A program made the translations under genes and the position numbers. Of a DNA stretch of 64,000 nucleotides, positions 43,401 through 53,465 are shown piece by piece. Below the pieces are notes generated by a model. It was not told the origin of the DNA and did no database searches. It saw only the letters and a list, made by a program, of their open reading frames with translations. Source of the DNA: Bolinopsis microptera (taxonomy: Eukaryota > Ctenophora > Tentaculata > Lobata > Bolinopsidae); NCBI RefSeq assembly GCF_026151205.1, contig NC_087079.1, positions 18,160,945 through 18,224,944 of the forward strand. Reading direction: 5' to 3'. Position 1 is the stretch's first letter. Each line of letters opens with the position of its first letter.

Positions 43401-46400
43401 TGTCCATTATTCGTCAGTGATTGGGTGACGTGATCTGCACAGATCACCTTGAGACTCCAGATCTCAGGAGGGCTAGTGGTCATCCACCCGTGGTTTGCGT
43501 GGAATTAAGACCTACAAGTGTCTTTCTTGATGGTGGAACAGCATGATACTGATAATTAATGACGTGGTTCAACTTCCGAGTGGGTCGTTATTGACCCAGT
43601 TGATCGATTTTAAAAGTTAAATCAACGTACAGGAGTAATGACCAAGATATAACATGTTTTTATACTAATATTTGTAATAGTTTGACAACATTATATTTAA
43701 TTAATCAATTTTGTGGTCCTGGTGGGTCGCTAATGACCCATCTAACCGATTTTTCGCAGTTTATGATGATAATCACTTGCTGAGAGGCGAGTTTGCACTT
43801 ATGATGTCATGTTTTAGGCTGAATTCAAGAAGTTACATGGACAAATGTAGTAATAAGCAAGTGAGCCGAGTGGGTCGTTAATGACCCAAATTCTCTATTT
43901 TTGAAAAGTTAGAGTCAGACAGTATTGACCATATGTTTTTAACTTATGCTACAGTTTTTATTTTATCCTAACGTCTCTGTTTCAGAAGTAATAGCCGAAA
44001 AACCGTGATGGGTCGTTTGCGACCCGGACGAGTGGGTCGTATGCGACCATAGCTGTATCTTTTAAAGTAAACGAGATACAGATTAGCTTTTTTGGATATC
44101 TCATTTTTGCTGTAAAGTGACCTAGTGTGTTAAACGGCATCAAAATCGGCAAACTTTAAAACTCGTCGTCCCTAATGGGTTAAACTTTCTTTATTTTGAT
44201 ACGTTTTATCAAAATTTTAGTATTCATTTCCTTCTTTTAGTTATATATTCCCTTATTTAAAAGCATAGGCGACAATACTGATAAGGGATAAGGTAAGGGA
44301 AGACAGGTTCGTTGCACTAGTTATGCCCTGATATCTATAGATCAAACAAGCCCGTCCTATAGTTACCATAATCCAGCATCCTGATGTATGATGCAGGCTC
44401 TTTTTTTATCGACAAGGTTATATTAATTAAGCCAGCCTCTTTGTATTTATGCTTAAATTTTTTATATCAAATATCAATTGCATCCGTCCTTGATATTTTT
44501 GATTATCCTTGATATCATTATGCTTTAATTCCTGGTATGACATAAAATGCAGGCTCCAAAGGAGTGGTATCTTTAAAATATTGATTGATGGACTGACTGG
44601 TAGCACATTGTCAAGTCAACGCATATTCCCACACATCGAAGCATTGACATTGCAATATTAAAGTCGTTACATGACATAAAATCCGTGGTTATTAAGTTAT
44701 TGATAGGTCATAAAGATATTAATAGGAAAATAATGAGTAAATAATAATTAAACGGATCAGATAAACAAAAGAACAGTGTTAAGTCACGTCAGTTCCTGGA
44801 CACTAACAATAATTACAGACGGACAGTCCACATAACTCAGCCTACACTTTTAACAGTAGTTACAAGACGCTAAGTGAGCTGATGACGTCACGTTATGTTG
44901 TGATGACGTCACGTTATGTTGTCATGACGTCACGTGGTGTGAAGATGACGTAACGTGTTAACTGTTAAGATATCACTTTTAACAGTAATTACAAGACGCT
45001 AAGTGAGCTGAATCCACGTTATTCGTCACTCATATTTGCCACAACTTACACGTGTATACTGTATAACTATAGCTGGTTATCAGTTTTTAGTCCGGACAAT
45101 ACTTACAAAAGGAGGAGGAGTTTAACTTCTTTCTTGGCGGATACTTAGCTTTATTGTTCAGTTTAATTGCGGGGCTCTCTTCTTTCTTGGCGGATACTTT
45201 ATTGTTCAGTTAAATTGCGGGGCTGAGGTGGATTCGATGTGCACTAAATAATTAAGTTGTTCCTTTCTTTTTACAGTGCTTGCTGTGTTTCACATTGTTA
45301 CTCATTTAACGATATGCCTTTGCTATTATAGTGTTGTCGTTTTGAGTTGACACATGAGAGCTCTGATATATAATGGCGCCGTTTCTTATTATATGTTTTG
45401 CCCATTTGAATGGCCATATTAAAATAACAGCAATATACAGTTCTGTGTTGTAGAATATAGGTTGAATTGTAGAAAACTAAGTTTTTGCTATATAACTATA
45501 AGTACTCTAACGTTACATGATCACGATATATCCTACCTTACAATATTATTCATTTCTAACAAAATATATTTGTGTGCATTGATTTAATATAACCTTACTT
45601 CTACACATTTAAGCTTAAGACATGCTGATGAACTTATCAAAGTTATAGACAGAAACCAAGTGGCGAGCATTACTTAAATGACTTATTGGTTTAACAATAA
45701 TTTATATTTAACCTCAACATTATGCTTCCTAAATGTTACAGCAGATCAGGTTTAATAAACGTAAATATATAATATATATTTGTGTGTTTTTTATATTTAA
45801 TCAGGAAATGTTTTTTGCCGAATGAATCGTATATCATTAGTTGAGTGAATTACATGCTGGATATTTTATAAAGCTGCACGTACAAATATTCATTCTGTTT
45901 TTAAATTAATGCTGTGCATTATTTTAATGATATTCAAAACAAACGATCCAGCGGATATAGCTCGTCTACCTTTGCTTGCATAATGTTTTTATAATTATAT
46001 TGTGCCTGTAGGACGCCTAATTTGGGTTCAAGGCAGAGAAGACCACCCGTTACCTGTTGTTCGTGTTACCGATGCAACCTCAAACCTGTGACTTGCAAAA
46101 AGGGTCATCCCGACTTTTAAGACGTCATAGCCAAACCAATCGATTCCGTTATTACTTGTCAGTCTTAGTGACGCCGTTATATCGTAAGTTAGTGGCCGTT
46201 GGAGAGTGAAATCCATCAGAACTTCAGAAGTGTGATTTACTGGAGTCATTGCTGCAGTTAGTGTATACATTGGAATGGTGCCAATTAAGATCATTCCTAG
46301 TATTCAATTTGGCACTGCTCAATTATATTTATAGGGGCATGAACATAAGGTTGTATTCGTAATGACTCTTCTAGGTTACTACAGGAATTCTTCTATTTCC

Positions 46401-49400
46401 GAGGTTATTTCTAGTCATCTTTAAATGTTTTGCAATATATTCTGTATTTATATTTTATAGTTGAATTGCAATCCCCGACCAGCAATATATCGTACAAATG
46501 CCGTTCTCTTGAGATAACAGACGATATGGAAAAATGGTACAATTCTAAACGACAGGTTACTTTCTTTACATATAAATATTACATATTTTATGCATTTTAG
46601 TAACGTGTGGAGGAAGGAGGCCAGGAGGAGATGTGAGGGATGGAAGGGGGATATGATGATCAGTTTGCCACAAAAAACAGTAGGACTTAATCTCGGCAAA
46701 GTGATTCCAATAATTTATCCTAAAATTTAAAACTGCGGCAATTAGTGGCTACTGATATGGCTGATAATTAAAAATAAATTACAACAAACCTTTAATACCA
46801 GAACTTGTAACTGAAACTCAGATGACTAAGATAAATAAGTTTAACTAACACTATCTCCACAACTGAAACACACACCATGTCATTGTGGAGCTTCTTAGTA
46901 CTTATAGCCACCACTTTATTGGCACGTGACATTGTGGTGAGGTCACTAGAGAGCTCGATTGTGTCGCCAACTTCGGCTAGACATGTATAAACCAAGCACG
47001 CTAGAAATGGAAGTTAATCATTCTAGTGAAAGTTAATCATAATTATGTTTTACGATTGGAATACATATTCTATTCTAGTAGATAATGTACTCATGTAACC
47101 ATAACATATAATTAACTTTCAGGCATCAATTATATAATATTATTGAGACTCCATTTTGAAGGACTTCCAGACCAACAATCGCTAATGAGTTTGGCAGGCC
47201 ATTTGTATTTTTCACAGCTTGGAGAAACGCACCTGTTTGTCGCTAAATAACCATAAACCATATGATTTCAGGATCACGCGAATAGAAGAAATGCAGGGGA
47301 GGAGATATCGTTAGAAAACAAACTGAAGCAGTTTGAAGCACAGAAGAAAGTTAGCGAGAGGAACCTGGATATGGAGATCAAATATGTGAGTATATAATAA
47401 CTTGGATATGGAGATCAAATATGTGAGTATGTACTTATATAATAACTTGGATATGGAGATCAAATATGTGAGTATATAATAACTTGGATATGGAGATCAA
47501 ATATGTGAGTACTTAATAACTTGGATATGGAGATCAAATATGTGAGTATATAATAACTTGGATATGGAGATCAAATATGTGAGTATATATACTAGAATAT
47601 ACTTTATATATAATATATACTCACATATTATGTACTTCCGCTCAACTCTGTTACTTGTAGATTTATTCTTGAAGTGTACAGAAGGAGTTAAAACTATGGC
47701 AAGATGGCAAACCTATTTACTGTGTTCCACGCATTCTGAATGTGCTTTATCTCAAGTCAAAGCGCGAGCGTCAAACGTTATTTCAGGCATTGAACCTTAG
47801 TTTAGACCCATACCGAAACTTTGTTGAAAACTGATTCATCGCTGTCACGAGTCACAACGCGATGGATCCAAATGTCCAGAAAGTAAATAACACGTGACGA
47901 AAGTAAATAACACGTGACGAAAGTAAATAACACGACGTGACGAAAGTAAATAACACGTGACTAAAGTAAATAACACGACGTGACGAAAGTAAATAACACG
48001 TGACTAAAGTAAATAACACGTGACGAAAGTAAATAACACGTGACGAAAGTAAATAACACGTGACGAAAGTAAATAACACGTGTCATATGTAACAGGTAAT
48101 AGACAAGCAGCGGAGGTTGGGACACAGGACCTTCTGTCTTCCTCAAGAATTAGACTTGGTTCCAGCTCCGGGCACCCCTCTCAAGAAACGTATACTCAGG
48201 TAACCTTATAATTACAGTACTGTAAATCTATAATTACAGTACTATAAATCTATAATTACAGTACTATAAATCTATAATTACAGTACTATACATCTATAAT
48301 TACAGTACTTTAAATCTATAATTACAGTACTATAAATCTATAATTACAGTACTTTAAATCTATTACATTTATTGAGGTGATACTCCCTTAATTGTGGATG
48401 GTCATAAAAAGCCGGAACTAGTCGAGTCACAACGGGTCGCCTCGAGGTACACCGTTTTCATGCTTTCATGACTACTTTTAAATACTCAGGTAACAGAATT
48501 ACATTGAGCCACAGCTTCACTATGCATTCGATATTACGTAAAATAAGGAATAAAATGATTGTGATAGACGTTTGGTAATCAGATAATGATCGGGGAATAA
48601 AATGTGCTAAATTAGTAAATTGATCAACCAATTATCCGTCCACTCATGGCCTTGTCCTTATCAAACATTAACAACGAAACTTCTATTAAGTTATAGAATT
48701 AAAACTCGCCTAAAATAGATGAACTTCACGTTCGTTTTTCTAATCCCTATCAAAATAGCAGGAACAACTGAATTTTCCTTGACGACCAATATTTTTAAAT
48801 AAAATCCCACACTCTCCAGGGCGGGGAAAATAGACAGAGTAGACTTGGAGGTGGACACTAGAAGTGTCATGAGCGACCAGCCCCGGGCTAAACGAGCTAG
48901 GATCAACTCCGCTGCATCTACAGACTATGATTTAGCGTGAGTTAAATCATAGTTAAAATTTACTTTTTACAATTGTTCTAGATCTTACTTACTGTATATT
49001 AGTATATATTTATAATAGGGGGTGCACGATAAAAATAAACTTGCTCGGATTTTCAAAATTTTTGTTCCATTGTTTTCTTAAGACTGTGAGAATTTTCACA
49101 GTACCAAATTTGTCATACCTTTTGGGAATAATCAGTGAGTTTTGCCTAGGTGCCAAATTTAATGGTGCGCGGCTTTTGTAGCAAAATTAGGTGTAAAAGT
49201 CGCGTAATTTGACGAAATTCGTTGATTTTTGTCGTATTATTCTGTCATACCTTCGGTTCCTTAAATGAGATCATTCTGAAAATTTGTGAAGACCTTCCAA
49301 TAGGGCTTTTACAACTGTCCGAAAAATATGGTGGATGTCGGAGTTGATATTAAATGATATAGTGATGAAAATGCGGCAAAATACGCTGCTTTTAGCTGTG

Positions 49401-52235
49401 ACATAATGTTTGATGGTTGGATATGCTTTAAATTTTTCGGACAGTTTCCTTGTAAATCTATGAGTTACTGGGCGGCGCTCAGCCTGTCATTCCGCCGAAT
49501 CGCTTTTCACATGTTTACGAACATTATAGCCTGGGGAGTGGGGTAAGATCTTACTATATTTTACAATTATGAAATTTGGTAGGTTTCAGTAAGTAAGTAG
49601 GTTTCAGATTTTTGAGTCGACTTGGTTTTGGAACAAAAAATATGCTTTAACTTTTAAGGTTGACAAAACACAAAAGTTTTGCAATAAAACTAAAATTGAA
49701 CCGAAATACAAAAAGGATATCGATATCATACAATTTTCTTTTTATTCTTTAAAATATAAATGACAATGAATAGTTAACATCAATTTGCTAAAAAGCTTCT
49801 CTTTCTTTCTTTGGCTTGGACACAAACAGTAAAAAGCATCGTCTTCCTCCCCGCGTAATGTTTAATTCTTGAGTCCACCTCAAAGCCAGAAGTACTCCTT
49901 AGAGGAGAATTGCGGCTCTTGGTCAGATTATGTCGAATTCACGCTGTAGCTCGGAAGAAGCATTCCGGTGATCCGGGTTTCAAAAGATTCTGAGGAGAAA
50001 ATTGTTTTACTTGGAGACAACATTTTGTTGAAGTATTATGTGATGAGATTGACGTAAATATGTATTGTTATAATAGGAGAACAAGTCAGGAGTTAAATCT
50101 TACCTTATGCCAGTTGGTAGAGAGCTGCCGCCAGAGGTAGCATAACAGTAGACATTGCGAGGGCACCGTCACCTCCTTCACCTTCTTCTTCTTCTTCACC
50201 CTCTTCTTCTTCTTCTTCTTCACCTTCTTCTTCTTCTTCTTCTGTTTCACCTTCTTCTTCTTCTTCTTCTTCTTCTTCTTCTTCTGTTTCACCTTCTTCT
50301 TTTTCACCTTCTTCTTCTCCTCCGTCAGTTTCTTCGCCCTCAGTTTCTCCTCCGTCATCTTCTGAAAGATAGTAACGTGAGTTTTATTATAAAATAAAAT
50401 GAAAGCAATTACCCAAGAATAAATTATTAGTTGTTTAGGCCACGGTTTTTATCAGCAGCAAGCAAGCAACAATACGTTAATAAAATATTGTATATTTAAC
50501 AAGTTACGATTTCATTTTCGGTTGGTAAAAGTTGCAAGATTTTGCCAAAGTTTAGGGTGGAAAATAAAAATTTTTCAGCTCAAAATTTTGATCTTGAGAT
50601 AAAACAGGTGGTGATCTCAAGAAAAAAGAAACGTTAGGTCCAGATTTGAAAGTATAATACAAGTTAAATTTAAATAGCAATACTCACGGGTGAAAACTAC
50701 ACAGACCATGAGTCCCAGAAGTAAAAACAGCTTGAAGTCCATTTTTATTTATCTATCAAATAGTACGATTTGAATACTTGGGAGGTATAATATGATGATC
50801 GAACTGTATAAAGTACAAATATTTAAAAATCTGATAATAAGTATAAATATGATGTGACATAGTCAGAATATCTATCTGAAGCAATTCTACTGAACTGCGA
50901 TGAAAAGTTTTGCGCAGAAAGCACATTGGTCGAACATAATAATAATAATTATAAATATGACGTGACATAGTCAGAATATCAATATGAAGCAATTCTACTG
51001 AACTGCGATGAAAAGTTTTGCGCAGAAAGCACATTGATCGAACAGGAGTAAAACACTGCCATGTCTCAACATTCGTAACATAAGATAAGAAGATAAGTAG
51101 AACGAAGGAGAGACAAACTTTCCAATTGCCAGAGTTACTATGGAGAATCAATGTGAGTTGGTGGATCTTTTAACAGACAAAGGAACTAACGCGACGCCCA
51201 ACCTCACGCCTCTCCGTGATTGTTCTGTTTCAGTCATGATCACTTTCACTTTCATTTGTGCAGTATGCAGCCCGCCCAATGATGAAAGAGAAACTTCGTT
51301 GATTATCGAATAAGCTAACAGGGCATGTAATTATTTCTGTTGAGGTGGTGTCTAAATTGATAAACTGGTAAAATGAGTCACGTGATCGTGCCAGGCAACT
51401 GGGAGTGGCTTAACTAGAATAATCAAATTTACCAGCTCTGCTGTAATCTTGGATTGAATTTCATTAGTCTTTGACTCTCAATTAGGCTTGGACCAACTCC
51501 GAGTCTAATTGATCAATGGTATGATGACAAACGTTGTTAACAAATATCTTAGTTAAAATTTAAGACCGGCTTCACTGCACTTATAATTTTCCTCTTCAAA
51601 AGCTATTCAGTCTTCGATTGTCTTATGTGTTTTACTATTTTAAGATCTCTATAAAATAAACTTTTTGGACTTGAGCAGTGTTAAGAGAAGAATTTAATAA
51701 AAGGACGACTTACTTCTTTAATAAAATATCAGAACCCAAATTTACAGAATTTCAGAAAAAAGAGTACTTGATGAACATCGTAATCTTTATTTCCATTAGA
51801 ATCTGTCTTCACTGAGTCAATTCAGAAACAATCAGAAATTTGACTGAAAGAACCATCAAATCATAAGACTCAATAACATTACACGAGTCTACCAGATTAC
51901 AATGGTACATTGTATTTGATCAAAAATACGCTAATATAGTAATACTCTGATCAAAGTGACAGAGTTGCAAATTTTAGTTTAGATAAGCATGATAAACCTG
52001 CTTTATTGATAATTAATAACCATCTATTATAAACTTTAATCGTTAATTAATTAACCATTATTACAGGCGATACAACACGATGGAGGTACTTGCACCTGAA
52101 ACCACAGTAATGAACGTTATTTCGAGTGAAATGACGAGACCAAGAGGAGTCATTACCAAACCAAGAAATGGCGTCATATCAGAATTTGTGGAAAATCAGG
52201 AAACGTATAAACAGGAGATAAACATCCAGAGATGA
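31306..52235 (+). CDS. Coiled-coil, basic protein gene with very large intron, product unidentified
   Basis: Exons: 31306-31374, 47272-47385, 48096-48199, 48820-48936, 52067-52235, all with AG/GT limits and matching phase (0, 0, 2, 2). Product: MNLHKCWSELVNKSNKLQ (after KEDIV), then ISLENKLKQFEAQKKVSERN (coiled coil), RRLGHRTFCLPQELDLVPAP, LEVDTRSVMSD, PRAKRARIN (nuclear-localisation-like), and a last exon with YNTMEVLAPETTVMNVISSE, ending at TGA 52233-52235. The 5' end is not found. The first listed exon is 15.9 kb upstream of the next, so its membership is less sure than the others. Function unknown; a mitotic or nuclear structural protein would fit the composition but this is a guess. The second exon's donor is repeated six times and the third exon follows a 20-bp satellite. 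Confidence 0.65.
31681..32020 (-). repeat. 85-bp minisatellite that includes a terminal exon and stop codon
   Basis: Four copies with starts at 31681, 31766, 31851 and 31936 (core CCACTACTCTCCTGATATAA). Read on the - strand, the rightmost unit is the end of the SH3-gene coding sequence with its TAG. The other three lie in the 3' flank. Confidence 0.95.
31939..33509 (-). CDS. SH3-domain adaptor-like protein, nested antisense gene
   Basis: Exons on - strand: 33509-33408, 33250-32994, 32736-32615, 32421-32289, 32167-31939, phases consistent and complete from ATG to TAG (about 285 residues). Residues 1-60 form an SH3 domain: MSWAVVITPFDGRRNTKVVA, EVGDTVKIIEK, EKWWLCTDGVETGYLPPHCL (the WW and G.. 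P..Y/H pattern of peptide-binding SH3 folds). A poly-Glu stretch follows, then a 22-residue segment EESEFSSVDLDITSILKSES present twice in frame. Exons 3-4 are basic (VKFKAEHTVHLIKKDSEIG, RKVSFGFSKDKSYGYF). Exon 5 is Cys-containing (DKDVCNQWRTNTHTDCYNLN) and Gly-rich. SH3 proteins bind Pro-rich partners in signalling or cytoskeleton; the specific family was not recognised. It lies within the 15.9-kb intron of the + strand gene. Confidence 0.75.
33021..33150 (-). repeat. 66-bp in-frame duplication in exon 2 of the SH3 gene
   Basis: Two copies 66 bp apart, 22 codons each, encode ESEFSSVDLDITSILKSES twice with silent or near-silent changes. Confidence 0.9.
33720..36394 (+). mobile_element. TTAA-flanked foldback DNA element, copy 1 (2675 bp)
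   Basis: TIR CCCATTAGGGACGA at 33720 and its complement ending at 36394, flanked by TTAA (33716-33719, 36395-36398). CCC termini with TTAA duplication fit piggyBac-type transposition. No transposase ORF; a 63-codon ORF in the middle (34466-34657) occurs in both copies but shows no known domain. Long internal inverted arms (about 33852-34430 and 35470-36037) carry repeated GGGTC…GACCC palindromes. The centre (about 34683-34960) contains a nested short element with GGGGCCGTTCACATTGAC ends, TTACGTAAT and C/G runs. The copy sits inside another repeat whose sides read (A)n TTCAACGGAATTTAAC and AGTCCGTTGAATTTTTTT. Confidence 0.85.
36480..36950 (+). pseudogene. Pogo/Tigger-like DDE transposase remnant
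   Basis: Frame pieces read ALNNIVHELVPANMTNFFQS, LDITVNRVAKDIVRRC, then, after stops, KIKPLHAKWLVKVNTEMQD. These follow the last part of DDE_1-type (pogo/Tigger/jerky) transposases, where VPPN.T..LQPLD..VN..FK and LHA.W are conserved. Several stops and shifts make it inactive. A second copy lies at the right window edge in reverse orientation. Confidence 0.65.
37330..37552. mobile_element. Short element with TTACGTAAT-type end and long G runs
   Basis: Ends at 37552 in GATTACGTAATATGTGAACG ACCCC, the mirror of the element inside the TTAA copies (GGGGCCGTTCACATTG…TTACGTAATC). Contains G30 at 37434-37463 and another long G run at 37489-37502. The left end is not defined. Superfamily not assigned. 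Confidence 0.4.
37553..39370. repeat. AT-rich repeat-derived DNA
   Basis: No gene. 37735-37880 contains TATTGAGT…GATGCTAATATTATATGC and GTAACAATAAAATG repeats that recur at 39700-39950 and 40430-40510. 37930-38000 (ATGCTGGCAAGCATTACCG) recurs at the right edge near 63400-63450. 38000-39300 looks like decayed repeat sequence without ORFs. Confidence 0.5.
39371..39701. repeat. 331-bp near-perfect palindrome (foldback MITE), copy 1
   Basis: Arms of about 143 bp (39371-39513 and 39556-39701) around a 42-nt spacer. Ends are TATTTGACCAAAACCCATAA and complement. The arms differ by very few bases. The TA at both tips would fit a Tc1/mariner-type target duplication. The two 75- and 63-codon ORFs over it are by-products of the palindrome. 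Confidence 0.9.
39702..41510. repeat. AT-rich repeat DNA with a 65-bp tandem duplication
   Basis: 39702-39960 and 40410-40650 repeat the sequence seen at 37000-37170 and 37735-37880. 40667-40797 is a 65-bp unit (ACATAACCATGTAACTAGCG) in two copies. 40190-40400 is a distinct, more GC-balanced block of unknown origin. 41230-41274 forms a hairpin. No gene. Confidence 0.5.
41228..41277. repeat. Hairpin TGTCGGCTTATCG … CGATAAGCCGACA
   Basis: Perfect 13-bp arms with a loop of about 15 nt. Isolated in AT-rich DNA. It is not linked to a gene, so a terminator role is unlikely; a MITE tip is possible. Confidence 0.6.
41511..44179 (-). mobile_element. TTAA-flanked foldback DNA element, copy 2 (2669 bp)
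   Basis: Same family as 33720-36394, inserted in the opposite orientation; TTAA at 41507-41510 and 44180-44183, the same 14-bp TIR, the same internal arms, nested element and 63-codon ORF. Differences to copy 1 are scattered single bases and small changes in C/G runs, so the copies are recent relatives. Confidence 0.9.
44184..46000. repeat. AT-rich DNA with local duplications and CRE-like repeats
   Basis: 44842-44868 and 44971-44997 are copies (TTTTAACAGTA…TACAAGACGCTAAGTGAGCT) flanking three TGACGTCACGTTATGTTG-type units (44883-44936). 45125-45167 and 45180-45221 are tandem copies of TTCTTTCTTGGCGGATACTT. No gene recognised. Confidence 0.5.
46045..46996 (-). CDS. Possible exons of a secreted-type gene, uncertain
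   Basis: Exon candidate 1 (46996 to about 46848): CTAG acceptor, then CLVYTCLAEVGDTIELSSDL, KLHNDMVCVSVVEIV and a GTTAGT donor; the late C..V.EI pattern recalls the end of the galactose-binding-like domains seen at 7.4 and 13.1 kb. Exon candidate 2 (about 46265-46045): SEVLMDFTLQRPLTYDITAS, WFGYDVLKVGMTLFASHRFE, then a GTAACG donor. Composition looks coding, but the two do not join in phase, so at least one exon is missing or the pieces belong to different genes. Antisense in the large intron of the + strand gene. Confidence 0.3.
47364..47585 (+). repeat. Six tandem copies of an exon end with its splice donor
   Basis: TTGGATATGGAGATCAAATA followed by TGTGAGT is present six times (first version CCTGGATATGG in the true exon). 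The period is mostly 38 bp. Every copy repeats the last codons of exon 47272-47385 and its GTGAGT donor. Confidence 0.95.
47878..48085. repeat. 20-bp satellite CACGTGACGAAAGTAAATAA
   Basis: About ten copies, each with an E-box CACGTG, two of them with a CACGACGTG variant. It ends just before the acceptor of exon 48096. Confidence 0.95.
48203..48365. repeat. 22-bp tandem repeat TATAATTACAGTACTATAAATC
   Basis: Seven copies directly after the donor of exon 48096-48199. Every unit contains an ATTACAG acceptor-like string. Confidence 0.9.
48937..50100. other. No gene seen
   Basis: Intron of the + strand gene. 49020-49560 has an odd, mixed composition without ORFs and may be an unrecognised repeat. 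Nothing else supported. Confidence 0.4.
50105..50742 (-). CDS. Secreted poly-glutamate protein, probably GPI-anchored
   Basis: Exon 1 is 50742-50688 and exon 2 is 50361-50105, joined in phase and ending at TAA; about 102 residues. MDFKLFLLLGLMVCVVFT is a signal peptide. The mature part is almost only Glu and Gly with a few Asp/Thr (DDGGETEGEETDGGEEEGEK, then long Glu runs broken by EGET or EEGE). The end GGDGALAMSTVMLPLAAALY, then QLA and stop, is a small-residue site followed by a hydrophobic tail, the form of a GPI-attachment signal. Family not recognised; extreme acidity suggests calcium or cation binding at the cell surface. The GAA-rich exon is unstable DNA, so length probably varies between alleles. 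In the other frame the same bases read poly-Lys, which lacks signal peptide continuity. Nested antisense in the last intron of the + strand gene. Confidence 0.6.
50838..51050. repeat. Tandem duplication of about 115 bp upstream of the poly-Glu gene
   Basis: Two copies of TGACATAGTCAGAATATC…GCAATTCTACTGAACTGCGA. They lie 5' of the ATG at 50742 and could contain promoter sequence. The 131-codon - strand ORF over them starts at TTG and is not taken as a gene. Confidence 0.85.
51051..52066. other. No gene assigned
   Basis: Intron of the + strand gene. A 57-codon ATG ORF on + (51140-51313, MENQCELVDLLTDKGTNATP) has fair composition but no other support. The rest is AT-rich. Confidence 0.35.
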
Positions 52236-53020
52236 GGAAAACACAGCCGACAGATTATATGCAATACAAATCAAAATGAACATTGTAATGTCTGGTTTTG
52301 GCTAAAACTGAAAGTTTCTACCATTTCATGTCGGTATAAAAGAGGCAAACAGCAAGAATTATCTGAGACAACAACATTGAAGAACAATCGGTTAAAGCGT
52401 TATTGGTAGCGATGTTGCCATTCATGAGAAAATATGTGTATTGTTGTACTTGAGAAACTAAAAAAGATGGGGTATGGAATCGAACATAGGAATGATATTT
52501 TTGTGAGTGAATAAAGTTACCCATTGTGCAAACATATATGAAGTTAAATTGCAAATTAATCGAAATGATTTTACTATATTACCTTAAAGTTAAATTGTTA
52601 CAGTCGATGATTTTGATAAAGATCTTTATTTTATTTCTCGTTCCCCGAGCTGCGCATGAAAACTGAAAGTAACATTAAATGAGAAATTGTTGCATCAAAG
52701 AAAGTTCGCTCAAATGCCGACTTTAGTCCACGAGCAGATTCCAGATAATATGTCAAGTCTAACACTTTCTACTGTATTGGTTCTTGCACAAACATCATTC
52801 GGTTTAACATAAAGTAATTCAGGTTCTGTACAACACCTCGGAATCCTACTTCTTTCATCAGGTTCATCATAGTATCCCGTATAACTATATTAAACTATTT
52901 TATCAACTAGCCAGGTTATTCTGCATAATATAAAGGACGTATTTTAATTCTAAATGAAAAGGCATGCCTATTATATTGATTTTTGCTAGTGTCTGGAATG
53001 TTCCAGCACCACTGTCACTA
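52236..53020. other. Intergenic, no gene seen
   Basis: 3' flank of the gene ending at 52235. No polyadenylation site was chosen with confidence. Confidence 0.4.
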
Positions 53021-53238
53021 CATTTGACCAAAACTCATAATCATGGGTAGAGTGGACCGCTGCCAGTGTCTCTCTTTTCCAAACAAAAGGAAATGATATT
53101 AATTTGAACCGTCCGCAAATGCAAATTGATATCGAGAATGAAATCGGTCGCTCGCTTTTCCCATTCAATAAGCTTTATAACAATTCGTAAGCCGTGAATA
53201 AATGGGAAAAGCGAGCGACCGATTTCATTGTTATTTTT
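53021..53238. repeat. Foldback MITE, copy 2, right arm truncated
   Basis: Same family as 39371-39701. The left arm from CATTTGACCAAAACTCATAA is complete; the right arm stops after AAGCGAGCGACCGATTTCAT. Arms and spacer differ slightly from copy 1. Confidence 0.85.
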
Positions 53239-53278
53239 AATTTTATTTAGCATGCCACTACCTGGGGACCCCAGGCTA

Positions 53279-53465
53279 TTATATTACTTCTATGTGCTGT
53301 GCATTCCAGTTTAGGTATCGCGCCGTCTCGATATTAAGCTTGTCATCAGCCACGGACAGATCAATCTTCTGAACAAACTCATGTGAGCTGTAATATTCCC
53401 TTACAGCGCACTTAATTGAGCGCAGTGCGAGTATTGAATTTGATATACCCTCACGAATGGCACGT
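53279..53465 (-). pseudogene. Orphan coding fragment, family unknown
   Basis: An open stretch of 61 codons without ATG: REGISNSILALRSIKCAVRE, then HEFVQKIDLSVADDKLNIET and ARYLNWNAQHIEVI before TAA at about 53281. Composition looks like real protein, but no exon partner was found and it abuts the truncated foldback element. It could be a terminal exon or a captured transposon piece. Confidence 0.35.

Noticed and set aside
45945..46035. tRNA-like A-box (TAGCTCGT) and B-box (GGGTTCAAGGC) pair
   Set aside because: Spacing and stems do not fold into a cloverleaf; kept only as a possible tRNA-derived relic.
47878..48085. CRISPR-like array
   Set aside because: Units are contiguous 20-bp repeats without unique spacers and the genome is eukaryotic.
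50756..51151. 131-codon - strand ORF with an apparent signal peptide
   Set aside because: It begins at TTG, has no ATG at the start, and is largely made of a 115-bp tandem duplication in the 5' flank of the poly-Glu gene.
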